A stretch of 64,000 nucleotides of DNA from Nannocystis pusilla (GTDB taxonomy: Bacteria > Myxococcota_A > Polyangia > Nannocystales > Nannocystaceae), in contig NZ_JAIRAU010000001.1 in assembly GCF_020073745.1 (NCBI RefSeq), positions 62,001-126,000 of the forward strand. The letters run 5' to 3'. Shown piece by piece: positions 44,726 to 53,110 of the stretch (its first letter is position 1; each line of letters begins with the position of its first letter). Position numbers and translations under genes: made by a program. The notes under the pieces are model-generated. The model was not told where the DNA came from. It was given only the letters and a program-made list of their open reading frames with translations, and searched no databases.

Positions 44726-44796
44726 GGGTCGGGGATGGACTGATACGATGTTCAGAGGCGCGCACGCGGGGAGGGCGCTGTGGTAGAATCCGCGCC

Positions 44797-45804
44797 GTGC
44801 ATTCTCGCCTCGTGAGGCTGATCGGCTGCTCCACGGTGTGGGCGCTCTGCGCGTGCGGCGAGCAGCCGACCGAGGTCGAGCTTCGGCTCTACCCGTGCGA
44901 CCTGACCGTCGGCCTGCCGACGAGCGTGGAGCTGACGATCCAGAGCAGCGGCGCCGACGGGAAGATCGGCGAGCCGCTGGTCAAGACGTTCCCGATCGCC
45001 GATCCGGCGAAGGTGTTCGAGGACGGGTTCGCCACGGTCGGTTTTACGCCCCCGACGGGCACCTTGAAGGCCGACATCCTGGTGGTCTGGACGGCCGGGA
45101 GCGAGGTCGTGCAGGCGCGCTACAACGCCAAGGTCCCGGCGCTCGGCGAGGCGATGCCGCTCGGGAAAGAGGAGTGCGAGCCCGGACAGAGCACGACCAC
45201 GACGCCGACGACGACCGACGACCCGACGGTCACCGAGACCGGCACGACCGAGTCGGGCAGCGAGACCGAGACGGTCACCGCGACCGGCACGACGACCACG
45301 ACGGACCCGACCGAGACGACGAGCACGTCGAGCACCAGCACGGGCGACACCGCGACGACGACCGAGTCGACGACGACGACGACGACCGACACCACCAGCA
45401 CGACCGACACGACGATGGGCACCAGCGGCGGTCCGATGGAGGGCGGTACTTGCATGAGCCCGGGCTTGACGGCCTGCGATGCCGGCCCCGGTGCGCTGGG
45501 TCAGTTGCTGTTTTGCCAGGACACCACCTGGGTGCTCCTGCCCGATTTTTGCCAGCCGAGCGCCTGCGAGAACCTCGGCTTCACCAACCCGCAGGTGGCC
45601 GGCTGCGTCGGCGACGAGCAGGGCTGGAGCTGCGCCTGCGCCGAGACGCCGCAGGGTCAGTGCGACCCAGGTCAGGAGAGCCAGTGCGGCGAGGCGATCG
45701 GCATGGACGTGAAGGTCGAGCTCTGCGTCGACGACATCTACTACGCGGCCCAGTGCGCCGGCTGCACGGTTCAGGGCGGCAAGCCGCTGTGCATCACGGA
45801 GTGA
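44797..45804 (+). CDS. Thr-rich lipoprotein with Cys-rich C-terminal domain
   Basis: 335 aa from the GTG at 44797. Signal peptide with lipobox (TVWALCAC). An Ig-like beta domain follows (VGLPTSVELTIQSSGADGKI). Then about 90 residues are almost pure Thr/Ser/Glu (e.g. TSTSSTSTGDTATTTESTTT), encoded by ACG/ACC trinucleotide runs. The C-terminal domain has about 14 Cys (GTCMSPGLTACDAGPG, CVGDEQGWSCACAETPQGQC), likely disulfide-bonded. The stalk may be glycosylated. Surface protein, function unknown. A three-unit repeat array lies upstream at 44692-44725. The DUF971 gene starts 8 bp after its stop. Confidence 0.75.
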   Translation: MHSRLVRLIGCSTVWALCACGEQPTEVELRLYPCDLTVGLPTSVELTIQSSGADGKIGEPLVKTFPIADPAKVFEDGFATVGFTPPTGTLKADILVVWTAGSEVVQARYNAKVPALGEAMPLGKEECEPGQSTTTTPTTTDDPTVTETGTTESGSETETVTATGTTTTTDPTETTSTSSTSTGDTATTTESTTTTTTDTTSTTDTTMGTSGGPMEGGTCMSPGLTACDAGPGALGQLLFCQDTTWVLLPDFCQPSACENLGFTNPQVAGCVGDEQGWSCACAETPQGQCDPGQESQCGEAIGMDVKVELCVDDIYYAAQCAGCTVQGGKPLCITE

Positions 45805-45811
45805 GCCCGTC

Positions 45812-46105
45812 GTGACCCCGGTCGACATCGCCCACCACGTCCGCGAAGCTGTCCTCGAGGTCACCTGGGACGACGGCTCGGTGACGCGCCTGTCGGCGGC
45901 CCAGCTGCGCGGCTGGTGCCCCTGCGCGACCTGCCAGGGCCACTCGCCCGGCCTGCGCTTCCACGAGCCGCCCCCCGGCGTGACGATCGCCGAGCTGCAC
46001 GAGGTCGGCGCCTACGCGCTCGGCATCCGCTTCTCCGACGGCCACGACAACGGCATCTACACCTGGCCGCATCTGCGCTGGATCGCCGCGTACGGGCAGA
46101 CCTGA
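45812..46105 (+). CDS. DUF971 domain protein
   Basis: 97 aa, GTG start. LEVTWDDGSVTRLSAAQLRG, WCPCATCQGH (C-x-C-x2-C with a likely zinc role), and YALGIRFSDGHDNGIYTW make up the whole DUF971 domain. This is the fold found at the N-terminus of gamma-butyrobetaine hydroxylases and in Fe-S-related small proteins. Standalone versions are often linked to Mrp/ApbC Fe-S carriers, none of which is nearby. It is probably cotranscribed with the lipoprotein gene 8 bp upstream. Confidence 0.85.
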   Translation: MTPVDIAHHVREAVLEVTWDDGSVTRLSAAQLRGWCPCATCQGHSPGLRFHEPPPGVTIAELHEVGAYALGIRFSDGHDNGIYTWPHLRWIAAYGQT

Positions 46106-46193
46106 GCGCCGACGCGGCGGGCGGGGCCGTCGCCGCTCGCGACGATCCGGGCTCGCGCCTTCAGACGCGAGCCGGCGTGCGCGCCGGCTCGCC

Positions 46194-46227
46194 GCATGTT
46201 CTAAAGGACACGCCCTTCAGAGCATGT
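46194..46227. repeat. 14-bp-phased RCATGT repeat, 3 units
   Basis: GCATGT 46194, ACACGC 46208, GCATGT 46222; spacers TCTAAAGG and CCTTCAGA. Between convergent DUF971 and DUF3160 genes. Confidence 0.82.
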
Positions 46228-46228
46228 C

Positions 46229-48448
46229 TTAGCGGACGAAGCTGTCGGTCCAGCTCGGCCGCGGCGGCGGATCGCCGGCCAGCTGCTCGCGCCAGGCCGA
46301 GTCGGTCTGGCGGTCGTAGTTCTCGGTCAGCACGCTGTGGAAGCTCGACACCGGTCCGACGTAGGCGCGGGTGCCCGAGCAGTCTTCCATGGTGAAGACC
46401 ATCAGCATAGGTCGACCGGTGGCCGCGTGGAGGACCCAGCCTTTCGGGTCGCCCTGGGCGTCGGTGGGGGCCGTGTGCACGTCGGCGATGGTCGGCTCGA
46501 ACTCGGCGATCTTCGACTGGTCGAAGAACAGCTTGCCGTACCAGCCGTCGTACTGGACCTCGCCGCAGCCGACCAGCTCCATCTCGATCGTGCCGCGGAG
46601 GAAGTCGTACTCGGCCACCGTGAGCGCCAGGCCGTCGAGCTCCTTCTGGGCGATGCCCTCGAGCTTCGAGGAGACGTCCCCCAGGTGCTTGAAGAACGCC
46701 TGCGCGGCCGTGACCTCGAAGCCCTCGTCGGCGAGCTCGTCGGTCAGCCCGAGCCCGATCTCGCCGAGGTGGGCCAGGCGGCCGTAGAGGGCCGGGACCG
46801 GCTCGACGTAGGCGTCGATGTACTCGCAACCGTTGCCGCCGGAGTACGACTGCTTGACGTACAGCAGCGTGTCGTGGCGCAGCTCGGCCCACGAGGCCGT
46901 CTGGGTGTTGAGGCCCTTGTCGGCCCACGCGGCGGTGCGCATCGACTCGGGCAGGCTGTCGAAGTCGGCGTGCTCGCCGAGCGAGCGGATCGCCGCCAGC
47001 CAGCCGTTGTAGAAGTTCGCGTCCCAGAAGTCCTGCGGGTGGCTGTCGACCAGGAAGCGCATCTCGTGGAGCGTGCCCTGGTAGCCGTACTCGTCGAGCT
47101 CGGGCTTGAGGTGGTGCGCGGCGCTGTTGTTGCCGAGCACGAACTGCACGTCGAGCTCGCTCGGCAGCATGCGCGTCACCTTGGTCCCGGTGCGCAGGTC
47201 CTGCACCCGGTCGTAGGTGACGTTGTTGAACACGTAGGAGTCGATCGTGAACCGCTGGCCCAGCAGGTGGAACACGCGCGGGAGCATCAGCTGCGGCGCG
47301 TTGGGGTCGGTGAACATGATCTGCGACATGATGCGCTGGATGCCGTAGTCGCCGTCGATGAGGGCCTTGTACACGGCCTCGTCGGACAGCTTGACCAGCT
47401 CCTCCGGCGTGTGGGCCTCGACCGCGTCCATGTAGGCCGTCATGTCGGCCGGGCTCATGCTGTCGCGCTCGCCGATCAGCAGCGAGATGGTCCTGTCGAT
47501 GCGCTTCCAGTTGGTCTCGGCGCCGCTGTCCTGAAGGACATGATGCAGCAGGAACGCGGCGTCGAGCCCGCGGCGGTTGAAGCTGGGCTTCTGCTCCTCG
47601 TCGTAGACGACCATCGGCAGGTCGGTGCGGCCGAGCCAGATCATCGCCTGGAAGTAGGTCTGCAGGTCGGTGTCGTCCTCGTAGTGGCCGCGGGGCTCGA
47701 GCTGCGAGAAGTCGTAGAGGCTGGAGACGCCGAACAGCTCGAGCTCGCCCGGCTGCAGCGCGGTCGCGGCGGCGAGGATCCGCTCGACCTTGCTCTTGAC
47801 GGCCTGGTCGCCGCTGACCGGCTCGGCGTAGCCGGTGAGCAGCGAGCGGGCGACGGTGAGGTAGACGTCGAGGTCGGCGGCGGCGGCGGCGAGCTCGGGC
47901 GGGAGCTTGGCCAGGCGCTGGCCGAGCTCGCCGTGCGTCACCTCGAGCATCCGCGCCATCTCGGGGCGGAGGACCGTCCGCTCGAAGTACATCAGCATCG
48001 AGTCGAACGACTTGTGCAGCGCGTAGAGCATGCTGTCGGCGGTGATGAGGACCGGCAGGTCGTTGTCGTAGATGTCGAGGTACGTCGTGGCGAAGGTGCT
48101 GGTCTCGGCGGCGTCGACGGCGACGAAGCCGTTCTGCGCCAGAACCTGGTTGTGCGCGTCGGTGAGGCCGGCGTAGGGGCCGATCAGGTCGAGGCCGGCG
48201 GCCGCGAGCGCGTCGTACGAGACCTTGGCGACGAAGGCCGGCTGCGGGTACAGCTCGAGGAACTTCTCGACGCTGAGCTGCTTGGCCTCCTCCTGCACCG
48301 GCGCGTAGTTCTCGGCGATCCACGGGTCGGGCTTGGGCTGCTCGACCTCGGGGGCCGGGTTCGGTCCGTTGTCGCCGCCGTCGGGTTGACAGGCGGTGAC
48401 GGCGAGCAGCAGCGCGACGAAGGGGGAGGACAGGCGAAGCAATGTCAT
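46229..48448 (-). CDS. DUF3160 lipoprotein
   Basis: 739 aa from the ATG at 48448. Signal peptide with lipobox (LLLAVTACQPDG). The body matches DUF3160: NDLPVLITADSMLYALHKSF, YFERTVLRPEMARMLEV, QRFTIDSYVFNNVTYDRVQD, NFYNGWLAAIRSLGEHADF, WAELRHDTLLYVKQSYSGGN. It is an exported protein of unknown activity found in several deep-branching bacteria and myxobacteria. A repeat pair lies within the frame (47524-47543, encoding HVLQDSG). A three-unit array runs up to its stop codon (46194-46227). Confidence 0.82.
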   Translation of the reverse strand: MTLLRLSSPFVALLLAVTACQPDGGDNGPNPAPEVEQPKPDPWIAENYAPVQEEAKQLSVEKFLELYPQPAFVAKVSYDALAAAGLDLIGPYAGLTDAHNQVLAQNGFVAVDAAETSTFATTYLDIYDNDLPVLITADSMLYALHKSFDSMLMYFERTVLRPEMARMLEVTHGELGQRLAKLPPELAAAAADLDVYLTVARSLLTGYAEPVSGDQAVKSKVERILAAATALQPGELELFGVSSLYDFSQLEPRGHYEDDTDLQTYFQAMIWLGRTDLPMVVYDEEQKPSFNRRGLDAAFLLHHVLQDSGAETNWKRIDRTISLLIGERDSMSPADMTAYMDAVEAHTPEELVKLSDEAVYKALIDGDYGIQRIMSQIMFTDPNAPQLMLPRVFHLLGQRFTIDSYVFNNVTYDRVQDLRTGTKVTRMLPSELDVQFVLGNNSAAHHLKPELDEYGYQGTLHEMRFLVDSHPQDFWDANFYNGWLAAIRSLGEHADFDSLPESMRTAAWADKGLNTQTASWAELRHDTLLYVKQSYSGGNGCEYIDAYVEPVPALYGRLAHLGEIGLGLTDELADEGFEVTAAQAFFKHLGDVSSKLEGIAQKELDGLALTVAEYDFLRGTIEMELVGCGEVQYDGWYGKLFFDQSKIAEFEPTIADVHTAPTDAQGDPKGWVLHAATGRPMLMVFTMEDCSGTRAYVGPVSSFHSVLTENYDRQTDSAWREQLAGDPPPRPSWTDSFVR
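47524..47543. repeat. 14-bp-phased RCATGT repeat, 2 units
   Basis: CGCTGT at 47524 and ACATGA at 47538, spacer CCTGAAGG. Inside the DUF3160 gene. Confidence 0.65.
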
Positions 48449-48544
48449 GCACCCGAGGGTAGATGGACTTCGCTGCCCGTCAACCAATTCTCCGGCGCGT
48501 GGGCCAGTGCGTGCCACCATGACGTCGATGTCGCGGCGCCGCGA

Positions 48545-49090
48545 TCAGGATGGGGGTACCAGGCGACGCGCGAGGTAGATGTCGTGCTGGCCGAAGCCGT
48601 TGGCGTCGGGCATGACGCCGATCACCGAGTAGCCGAGGCGTCGATAGAAGCCGAGCGGGTGCGCGCGCAGGTTTTGGAGGCGGGCGAGGTGGCCGATGAC
48701 GTCGGGGTAGAGGTCGACGCCCGCGAGCGAGGTCAGCCCGAGCTCGTCGTCGGAGCCGACGAACATCGTATGGATGCCCATCGCGCGCACGCGGTCCTCC
48801 AGGTCGCGCACGAGCGTGCGGCCGACGCCGCTGCGCTCGCGGTCGGCCCTCACCACGAGCGGGTGGATCTCCCATACGTGATCCGTGTAACGCTCGTTGG
48901 CCGCGGCCCAGCCGAGCAGCGTCGAGCCCACCACCACGGCCCGCGCGATCCGGGCCGGGTCGAGTGCCGCGTCGACCTCGTCGCGCGCGGCCGCGAGGTC
49001 GGGCCAGCCCTCGGGCATCCGCGCGTGCAACACCTCGGCTGCCTGTTCGAGCAGGTCCGGACGATCATACGTGAGGTCGACGACGATCAC
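48545..49090 (-). CDS. GNAT family acetyltransferase, AAC(6')-like
   Basis: 181 aa, GTG start. HPLVVRADRERSGVGRTLVR is the acetyl-CoA binding R/Q-x-x-G-x-G/A motif. HTMFVGSDDELGLTSLAG and LRAHPLGFYRRLGYSVIGVM follow. The ending GVMPDANGFGQHDIYLARRL resembles the C-terminus of AAC(6')-type aminoglycoside acetyltransferases and their housekeeping relatives. The natural substrate may be any amine; no resistance role is implied by context. Monocistronic between unrelated genes. Confidence 0.78.
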   Translation of the reverse strand: MIVVDLTYDRPDLLEQAAEVLHARMPEGWPDLAAARDEVDAALDPARIARAVVVGSTLLGWAAANERYTDHVWEIHPLVVRADRERSGVGRTLVRDLEDRVRAMGIHTMFVGSDDELGLTSLAGVDLYPDVIGHLARLQNLRAHPLGFYRRLGYSVIGVMPDANGFGQHDIYLARRLVPPS

Positions 49091-49132
49091 GCGGGGAAGC
49101 TAGCGAGGTCCGCCGCCGCCGACAAGCCGCGC

Positions 49133-49372
49133 TCACGAGTCTTCTCGGACGCTGATGGTCGCGCCGTCGAACGGCGTATTGTTCATGTTGGCGATCGCGG
49201 CCGCGCCGGCCTCGGTGGCGCCGTACTCGAGGTGCGCGACGCCCAGCGGCACACCATTCACGTCGAACTCGAGCTGGCAGCGGACGAGCGGCCCGAAGTT
49301 GGTAAAGCCGGCCTGCAGCGTCGCCGGAGTGGTGGACATGCTCAAACCCTCTACACGAATGCGCTTGGGCAT
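49133..49372 (-). CDS. RRM-type RNA-binding protein
   Basis: 79 aa from the ATG at 49372, with a very strong AAGGAGG 7 bp upstream. The fold follows an RRM: IRVEGLSMSTTPATLQAGF (RNP2 region), FTNFGPLVRCQLEFD, GVAHLEYGATEAGAAAIANM (RNP1 region, aromatic at LEY), and NMNNTPFDGATISVRE. Short single-RRM proteins occur in cyanobacteria and some proteobacteria, including cold-shock types. The RNP1 motif is poor in aromatics, so binding may be weak. The 238 bp upstream hold no other gene. Confidence 0.8.
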   Translation of the reverse strand: MPKRIRVEGLSMSTTPATLQAGFTNFGPLVRCQLEFDVNGVPLGVAHLEYGATEAGAAAIANMNNTPFDGATISVREDS

Positions 49373-49610
49373 CGTTGCCTCCTTCTTGCTACTACGAGGT
49401 GGTCCCGCGGCCCTGGAGCCGCACGTCGGTGTTTAGCACGGCGAGGTCGCACGCGCCGGTCGGCGGCCGAAGCGGCCGCGATCGTCAGTGTCGTGTCGTG
49501 GTCGATCCGTCTCGCCTAACGACGTTGACGACGCCGGTAGCGAAGGTGGACGGGGCGTGCCGAACGATCGCGGCCCGCGGGGCTCGCTGCGGGCGCGACG
49601 TGTCGCCGCG

Positions 49611-51224
49611 CTACAGCTCGGACACGAGCCGGGGGAAGCGCTGGAGGATCTTGCCGGCGTACTTGCCGTCGGGATAACGCCGGAGGTAGTCGCGGCCGTG
49701 GCCGATGGCCTCGTGGATGTCGCCGTTCTCGGTGCTGGCGAGCCACAGCCGGTAGCGCGCGAGCTCGACGTCGGGGTGGTCCGGGGCGCGGGCGAGGAAC
49801 TTCTCGAACGCCTGCTTGGCGGCAGGATAGTCGTTGGCGAAGTCCATGCGCAGGATGCCGATCAAGAGGTGGCCCTCGGCGATGTCGTCGTCGCCGTGCT
49901 CGCTCATGAATTGCGTGAGGCAGCGCGCCGAGAGGTAGCGCGTCTCGGCCGACTCGTAGAGGCCCTGGCAGTGCGCGAGCGAGGCCATGAGTTGTTCGCG
50001 GCGCGAGGCTTTGGTGTCGCGCACGAGCTTGTCGATGAGGGCCTGACCGTCGTCGCCGTGGACCTCGCGCCCGCGCTTGTGCATGGCGCTGTGCGGGCGC
50101 TCGAGGCGCGTGCGATCGCCGGCGCCGGGGGTGCGGGCGACGATGTGCTCGAGGCGGCGCAGGCGGGGGACGTCGGGCAGGCCGGGGACGACCCAGCTCG
50201 GCGGGATGGTGCCGTCGGCGAGGCCGTACCGGCCGTCGCCGTCGCCGTGGCTGAGCGGCATGGCGAGGCCGACCTCGTGCCGGCCGACGTCGGCGTAGGT
50301 CGAGCGGGCGACGTCGAAGCGATAGCCGGCGCTGACCTCGGCGAGCAGCTCCTGGGTGGTGGGGTCGAGGACCTCGACCTCGCCGCGCAGCACGGCGACG
50401 GCGGTGCCGCCGTGGTCGTCGACCTCGACGGTGAAGACGGTGCCGACGACGCGGACGATCGCGGAGGGCGTGCGGATCTTGAGGATCGGGTCGGCCGGCA
50501 GGCGCTCGTAGCGGACGGCGATCATGCCGCGGCGCAGGTCGAGCTCGACGAGGCCGGGGTCGGCGCGCGTCCAGTGGACCTCGGAGCCGCTGCCGAAGTT
50601 GGCGAGGATCTTCCCCACCAGGCCGATCTGCATGCTGCTGCCCGGGAACACCTCGAAGCGCGTGCCGACCGGGAAGGTGTCGGTGGCGACGGGGCGCTCG
50701 CCCTCGGCGACGAAGCTGTTGCCGGCGACGACCCGGCCGTAGTCGGCCTGCGCGTGATGGTCGAGCCCCGCCGCCCGCTCGGGCTCGGCCAGCGCGGGCG
50801 TCTCGACGGGCGAGCTGTCGCGCGACAACCCCGACGCGGCGCCGCCGGGCTCGTGCAGCGCCGGCCCGCCCGCGGGCACGACGAGCAGCCAGGCGAGCAC
50901 GGCGGCCAGCCCGGCGACGCCGGCGAGGCTGGCGTTCTGCCTGTACCAAGGGACAGGTGCGGCGGCGCGGACCTTGCGGAGGATCGCCGAGAACTCGCGG
51001 TCGCGCGCGACCATGCCGTGGCCCGAGCTCGCCGGGTCGGGGCCGCGGTAGACGGCGCCGAGCAATTGATGGGCGCGGCGGCAGGCGTCGCAGCCGCGGA
51101 GGTGGGCGTGGTAGCGGGCGAGACCCTCGGGGTGCAGACGATCGCAGACGACGAGCTCGGCGTCCTCGCGGCACTCGAGGCAGCCGTAGCGCGGAGCAGC
51201 GTCGTCGTGGAGCGTGGAATTCAT
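49611..51224 (-). CDS. anti-sigma-like zinc-finger, FecR and TPR-like membrane protein
   Basis: 537 aa, ATG start. Residues ~35-55 (LARYHAHLRGCDACRRAHQL) hold H-x3-C-x2-C, the zinc anti-sigma motif. One membrane helix follows near residue 100 (LAGVAGLAAVLAWLLVVPAG). Then a FecR-like domain (VGTRFEVFPGSSMQIGLVGK, TPSAIVRVVGTVFTVEVDD, GTAVAVLRGEVEVLDP) and a C-terminal TPR-like region (YPAAKQAFEKFLARAPDHPD). It overlaps the sigma gene by 4 bp and is the obvious membrane-bound regulator of that sigma factor. No TonB receptor is adjacent, so the FecR part senses something else. A repeat pair is in frame (50939-50958, encoding APVPWYRQ). Confidence 0.82.
   Translation of the reverse strand: MNSTLHDDAAPRYGCLECREDAELVVCDRLHPEGLARYHAHLRGCDACRRAHQLLGAVYRGPDPASSGHGMVARDREFSAILRKVRAAAPVPWYRQNASLAGVAGLAAVLAWLLVVPAGGPALHEPGGAASGLSRDSSPVETPALAEPERAAGLDHHAQADYGRVVAGNSFVAEGERPVATDTFPVGTRFEVFPGSSMQIGLVGKILANFGSGSEVHWTRADPGLVELDLRRGMIAVRYERLPADPILKIRTPSAIVRVVGTVFTVEVDDHGGTAVAVLRGEVEVLDPTTQELLAEVSAGYRFDVARSTYADVGRHEVGLAMPLSHGDGDGRYGLADGTIPPSWVVPGLPDVPRLRRLEHIVARTPGAGDRTRLERPHSAMHKRGREVHGDDGQALIDKLVRDTKASRREQLMASLAHCQGLYESAETRYLSARCLTQFMSEHGDDDIAEGHLLIGILRMDFANDYPAAKQAFEKFLARAPDHPDVELARYRLWLASTENGDIHEAIGHGRDYLRRYPDGKYAGKILQRFPRLVSEL
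50939..50958. repeat. 14-bp-phased RCATGT repeat, 2 units
   Basis: GCCTGT at 50939 and ACAGGT at 50953, spacer ACCAAGGG. Inside the FecR-type gene. Confidence 0.65.
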
Positions 51225-51847
51225 GCGTCGCCGTGGACGAGGTCGTGGAGGCGCTTGCGGGCGCGCGTGAGCCGGTCGCCGACGGTGGAGACCGGCTTGT
51301 CGAGGATCTGGGAGATCTCCTGCAGGGTCAGGCCCTCGTAGTGATAGAAGACGAAGACCTCGCGCAGGTCGGGCGCGAGCCGCTGCAGCAGCCGCTCGGC
51401 CTCGCCGCGCACGTCGACCCGACCGGAGTGCAGGTGCGCGTCACGCCCGTCGGTCCACCACTGAAAGGCCGACTTGACGCGGTTGCGACGGAAGCGCTGG
51501 CGCAGCAGGTTGTGCGTGGTGTTGGTGGTGATCCGGTACAGCCACGTGCTGAGCGCCGAGTTGCCCTTGAAGGTGCCGAGCGCCGCGAACGCCCGCGCGA
51601 ACACGGTCTGGACGATGTCGTCGATCTCGCTGTCGGGCCCGAGCAGACGGTAGAGGTGGCCGCGCACCTGTGACTGGTGCGCCTCGTAGAACTGTCGCAG
51701 CGCCCGCGGGTTGCCGGCGCGCGCCCCGGCGAGGACGAGCTGCTCCTCGGTGGTGAGGTATTCGGACGCACGGGCCTCGGACGCGTGGGCAGCGTCGGTG
51801 GTCGCGTCGGCGGCGAACAGATCGGCGATCGGCAGGGCCTGATCCAT
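51221..51847 (-). CDS. ECF-type RNA polymerase sigma factor
   Basis: 208 aa from the ATG at 51847; the frame is open upstream. Region 2: FYEAHQSQVRGHLYRLLGPD, DIVQTVFARAFAALGTFKGN, TWLYRITTNTTHNLLR. Region 4: APDLREVFVFYHYEGLTLQE followed by ISQILDKPVSTVGDRLTRAR. A standard ECF sigma factor, coupled by a 4-bp overlap to the zinc-finger/FecR gene. It is independent of the other sigma operon at 15-18 kb. The 89 bp to the divergent plus-strand gene should contain its promoter. Confidence 0.92.
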   Translation of the reverse strand: MDQALPIADLFAADATTDAAHASEARASEYLTTEEQLVLAGARAGNPRALRQFYEAHQSQVRGHLYRLLGPDSEIDDIVQTVFARAFAALGTFKGNSALSTWLYRITTNTTHNLLRQRFRRNRVKSAFQWWTDGRDAHLHSGRVDVRGEAERLLQRLAPDLREVFVFYHYEGLTLQEISQILDKPVSTVGDRLTRARKRLHDLVHGDA

Positions 51848-51936
51848 GGTGCGGGCGTTGCGTGTCACCGATCCGACAACCTTTCCGCGGAAATTTCCGG
51901 GCGCTTGCCTCACCATAGCAGGGTTACACTGGACAG

Positions 51937-52545
51937 GTGATCGATCCGGCGACGGGCGCGCTCTCGTCCTGGCGCGTCCGGTATTGGGACCGGCCGCTCG
52001 ACCGGGAGGCATGTGCGGCGATGGCCGCCAAGTACGCGGCCCTCGCGACCCTGGAGGCGATGCCCCCAGGCCCGGCCCAGGACGCAGCCCTCCGCGCGGC
52101 GGCGCAAACCTGGCCCGGCTGCCTCCGCGAGTCGCAGCTGGCCGGGCCCGCCCGCTGTCAAACCCGCAAGGATCAGGCGCTGGCCGGGCTCTCGGCCCCG
52201 CAACGCCCGCGCGCGAGCTGGCGCGCGGTCGGGGCGGCGCCGGTGGTCCTGTGGGCCGACCTGCACCCGCTGCTGGCCGATCTGCAGGCGTGGCGGCGGG
52301 CGACGGCCGGCAAGGACGGGCCAGCAGGGCTGCTGGCCTTCGTCAAGGGCACTTCGGCCGAGTCGCGCTGGCCGGCGGATCTCGCGCTGCTGATCCGGGT
52401 CGGCGGCGCGCAGGCCCGGGTGCGCATGGCCTACGCGTGGCTGGCCGCCCAGGCCGGTCTCGGCCTTTCGGCCCTCAACCTGGAGTTGTTCGGCCGTGAG
52501 GGTCCCTGGGACGCCAGGACGGGCGATCCGCCACCGGTGCCCTAG
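51937..52545 (+). CDS. hypothetical protein, Ala/Trp-rich
   Basis: 202 aa, GTG start. ALSSWRVRYWDRPLDREACA, PAQDAALRAAAQTWPGCLRE and PADLALLIRVGGAQARVRMA suggest a helical soluble protein with many Ala, Arg and Trp. It has no signal peptide and no recognised motif. It lies between the sigma gene (divergent) and the HU-like gene (same strand, 86 bp on). It has ordinary codon use and no competing frame with better features, so it is probably real. Confidence 0.55.
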   Translation: MIDPATGALSSWRVRYWDRPLDREACAAMAAKYAALATLEAMPPGPAQDAALRAAAQTWPGCLRESQLAGPARCQTRKDQALAGLSAPQRPRASWRAVGAAPVVLWADLHPLLADLQAWRRATAGKDGPAGLLAFVKGTSAESRWPADLALLIRVGGAQARVRMAYAWLAAQAGLGLSALNLELFGREGPWDARTGDPPPVP

Positions 52546-52631
52546 CAGCCTCAGGGGCCGTCTTACTGCTTGAGATCTCTCGTTTTTTCCGCCTACCATC
52601 ATCGCCCCCGGCGGTCTGGGAGATCTGCGAC

Positions 52632-53057
52632 GTGACCAAATCCGAACTCATCGAGCGCGTGTCCGAAGCTGCGAAGCTGACCAAGGGCAAGGCCGAGCTG
52701 GTCGTCGGGACGATCTTCGGGGCCATGACGGAGGCGATGGTCCGCGGCGAAGGCATCGAGATCCGCGGCTTCGGCAGCTTCACCGTGCGCCAGTACAAAT
52801 CCTATGAGGGCAGGAACCCGCGCACCGGCGGCTCCGTGCACGTGAAGCCGAAGCGACTGCCGTTCTTCAAGGTCGGCAAGGAGCTGCGCGCCCGCGTCAA
52901 CCTGTCGACGGCGCCACTCGTCGAGGACGCCGAGGACGCCGAGGTGCCCGAGCGCAAGGCCGCCGCGCCCAGGCCCGCCGCCGCCCCGCCGGCCTCGGCG
53001 AAGCCGCGCCCGGCGCCGAAGCTCCGCGAGGAGCACCTGTCGGAAGACGAGATCTAG
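52632..53057 (+). CDS. HU/IHF-type DNA-binding protein with Pro/Ala tail
   Basis: 141 aa, GTG start. MTKSELIERVSEAAKLTKGK is the N-terminal helix pair. IEIRGFGSFTVRQYKSYEGR is the beta saddle (GFGSF), and NPRTGGSVHVKPKRLPFFK includes the intercalating Pro arm (NPRTG). The HU fold ends near residue 95. A 45-residue tail rich in Ala, Pro and Lys (KAAAPRPAAAPPASAKPRPA) follows, unlike short enteric IHF. It bends DNA in nucleoid packaging and regulation. It is more like IHF-beta than HU by the arm sequence, but I do not assign a symbol. Confidence 0.9.
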   Translation: MTKSELIERVSEAAKLTKGKAELVVGTIFGAMTEAMVRGEGIEIRGFGSFTVRQYKSYEGRNPRTGGSVHVKPKRLPFFKVGKELRARVNLSTAPLVEDAEDAEVPERKAAAPRPAAAPPASAKPRPAPKLREEHLSEDEI

Positions 53058-53076
53058 GGCGCGCCGGTCGCTTGCG

Positions 53077-53110
53077 ACAGGTCGAAAACGACCTGTCGTT
53101 CAGGACATGT
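53077..53110. repeat. 14-bp-phased RCATGT repeat, 3 units
   Basis: ACAGGT 53077, ACCTGT 53091, ACATGT 53105; spacers CGAAAACG and CGTTCAGG. Between convergent HU-like and PEP-utiliser-like genes, entering the latter's last codons. Confidence 0.82.

Noticed and set aside
45180..45430. ACG/ACC trinucleotide runs as a microsatellite element
   Set aside because: They encode the in-frame Thr-rich stalk of a lipoprotein, so they are coding low complexity rather than an independent repeat element.
48545..49090. Aminoglycoside resistance gene
   Set aside because: Only general GNAT/AAC(6')-like motifs; no mobile context, and many housekeeping GNATs share this ending.
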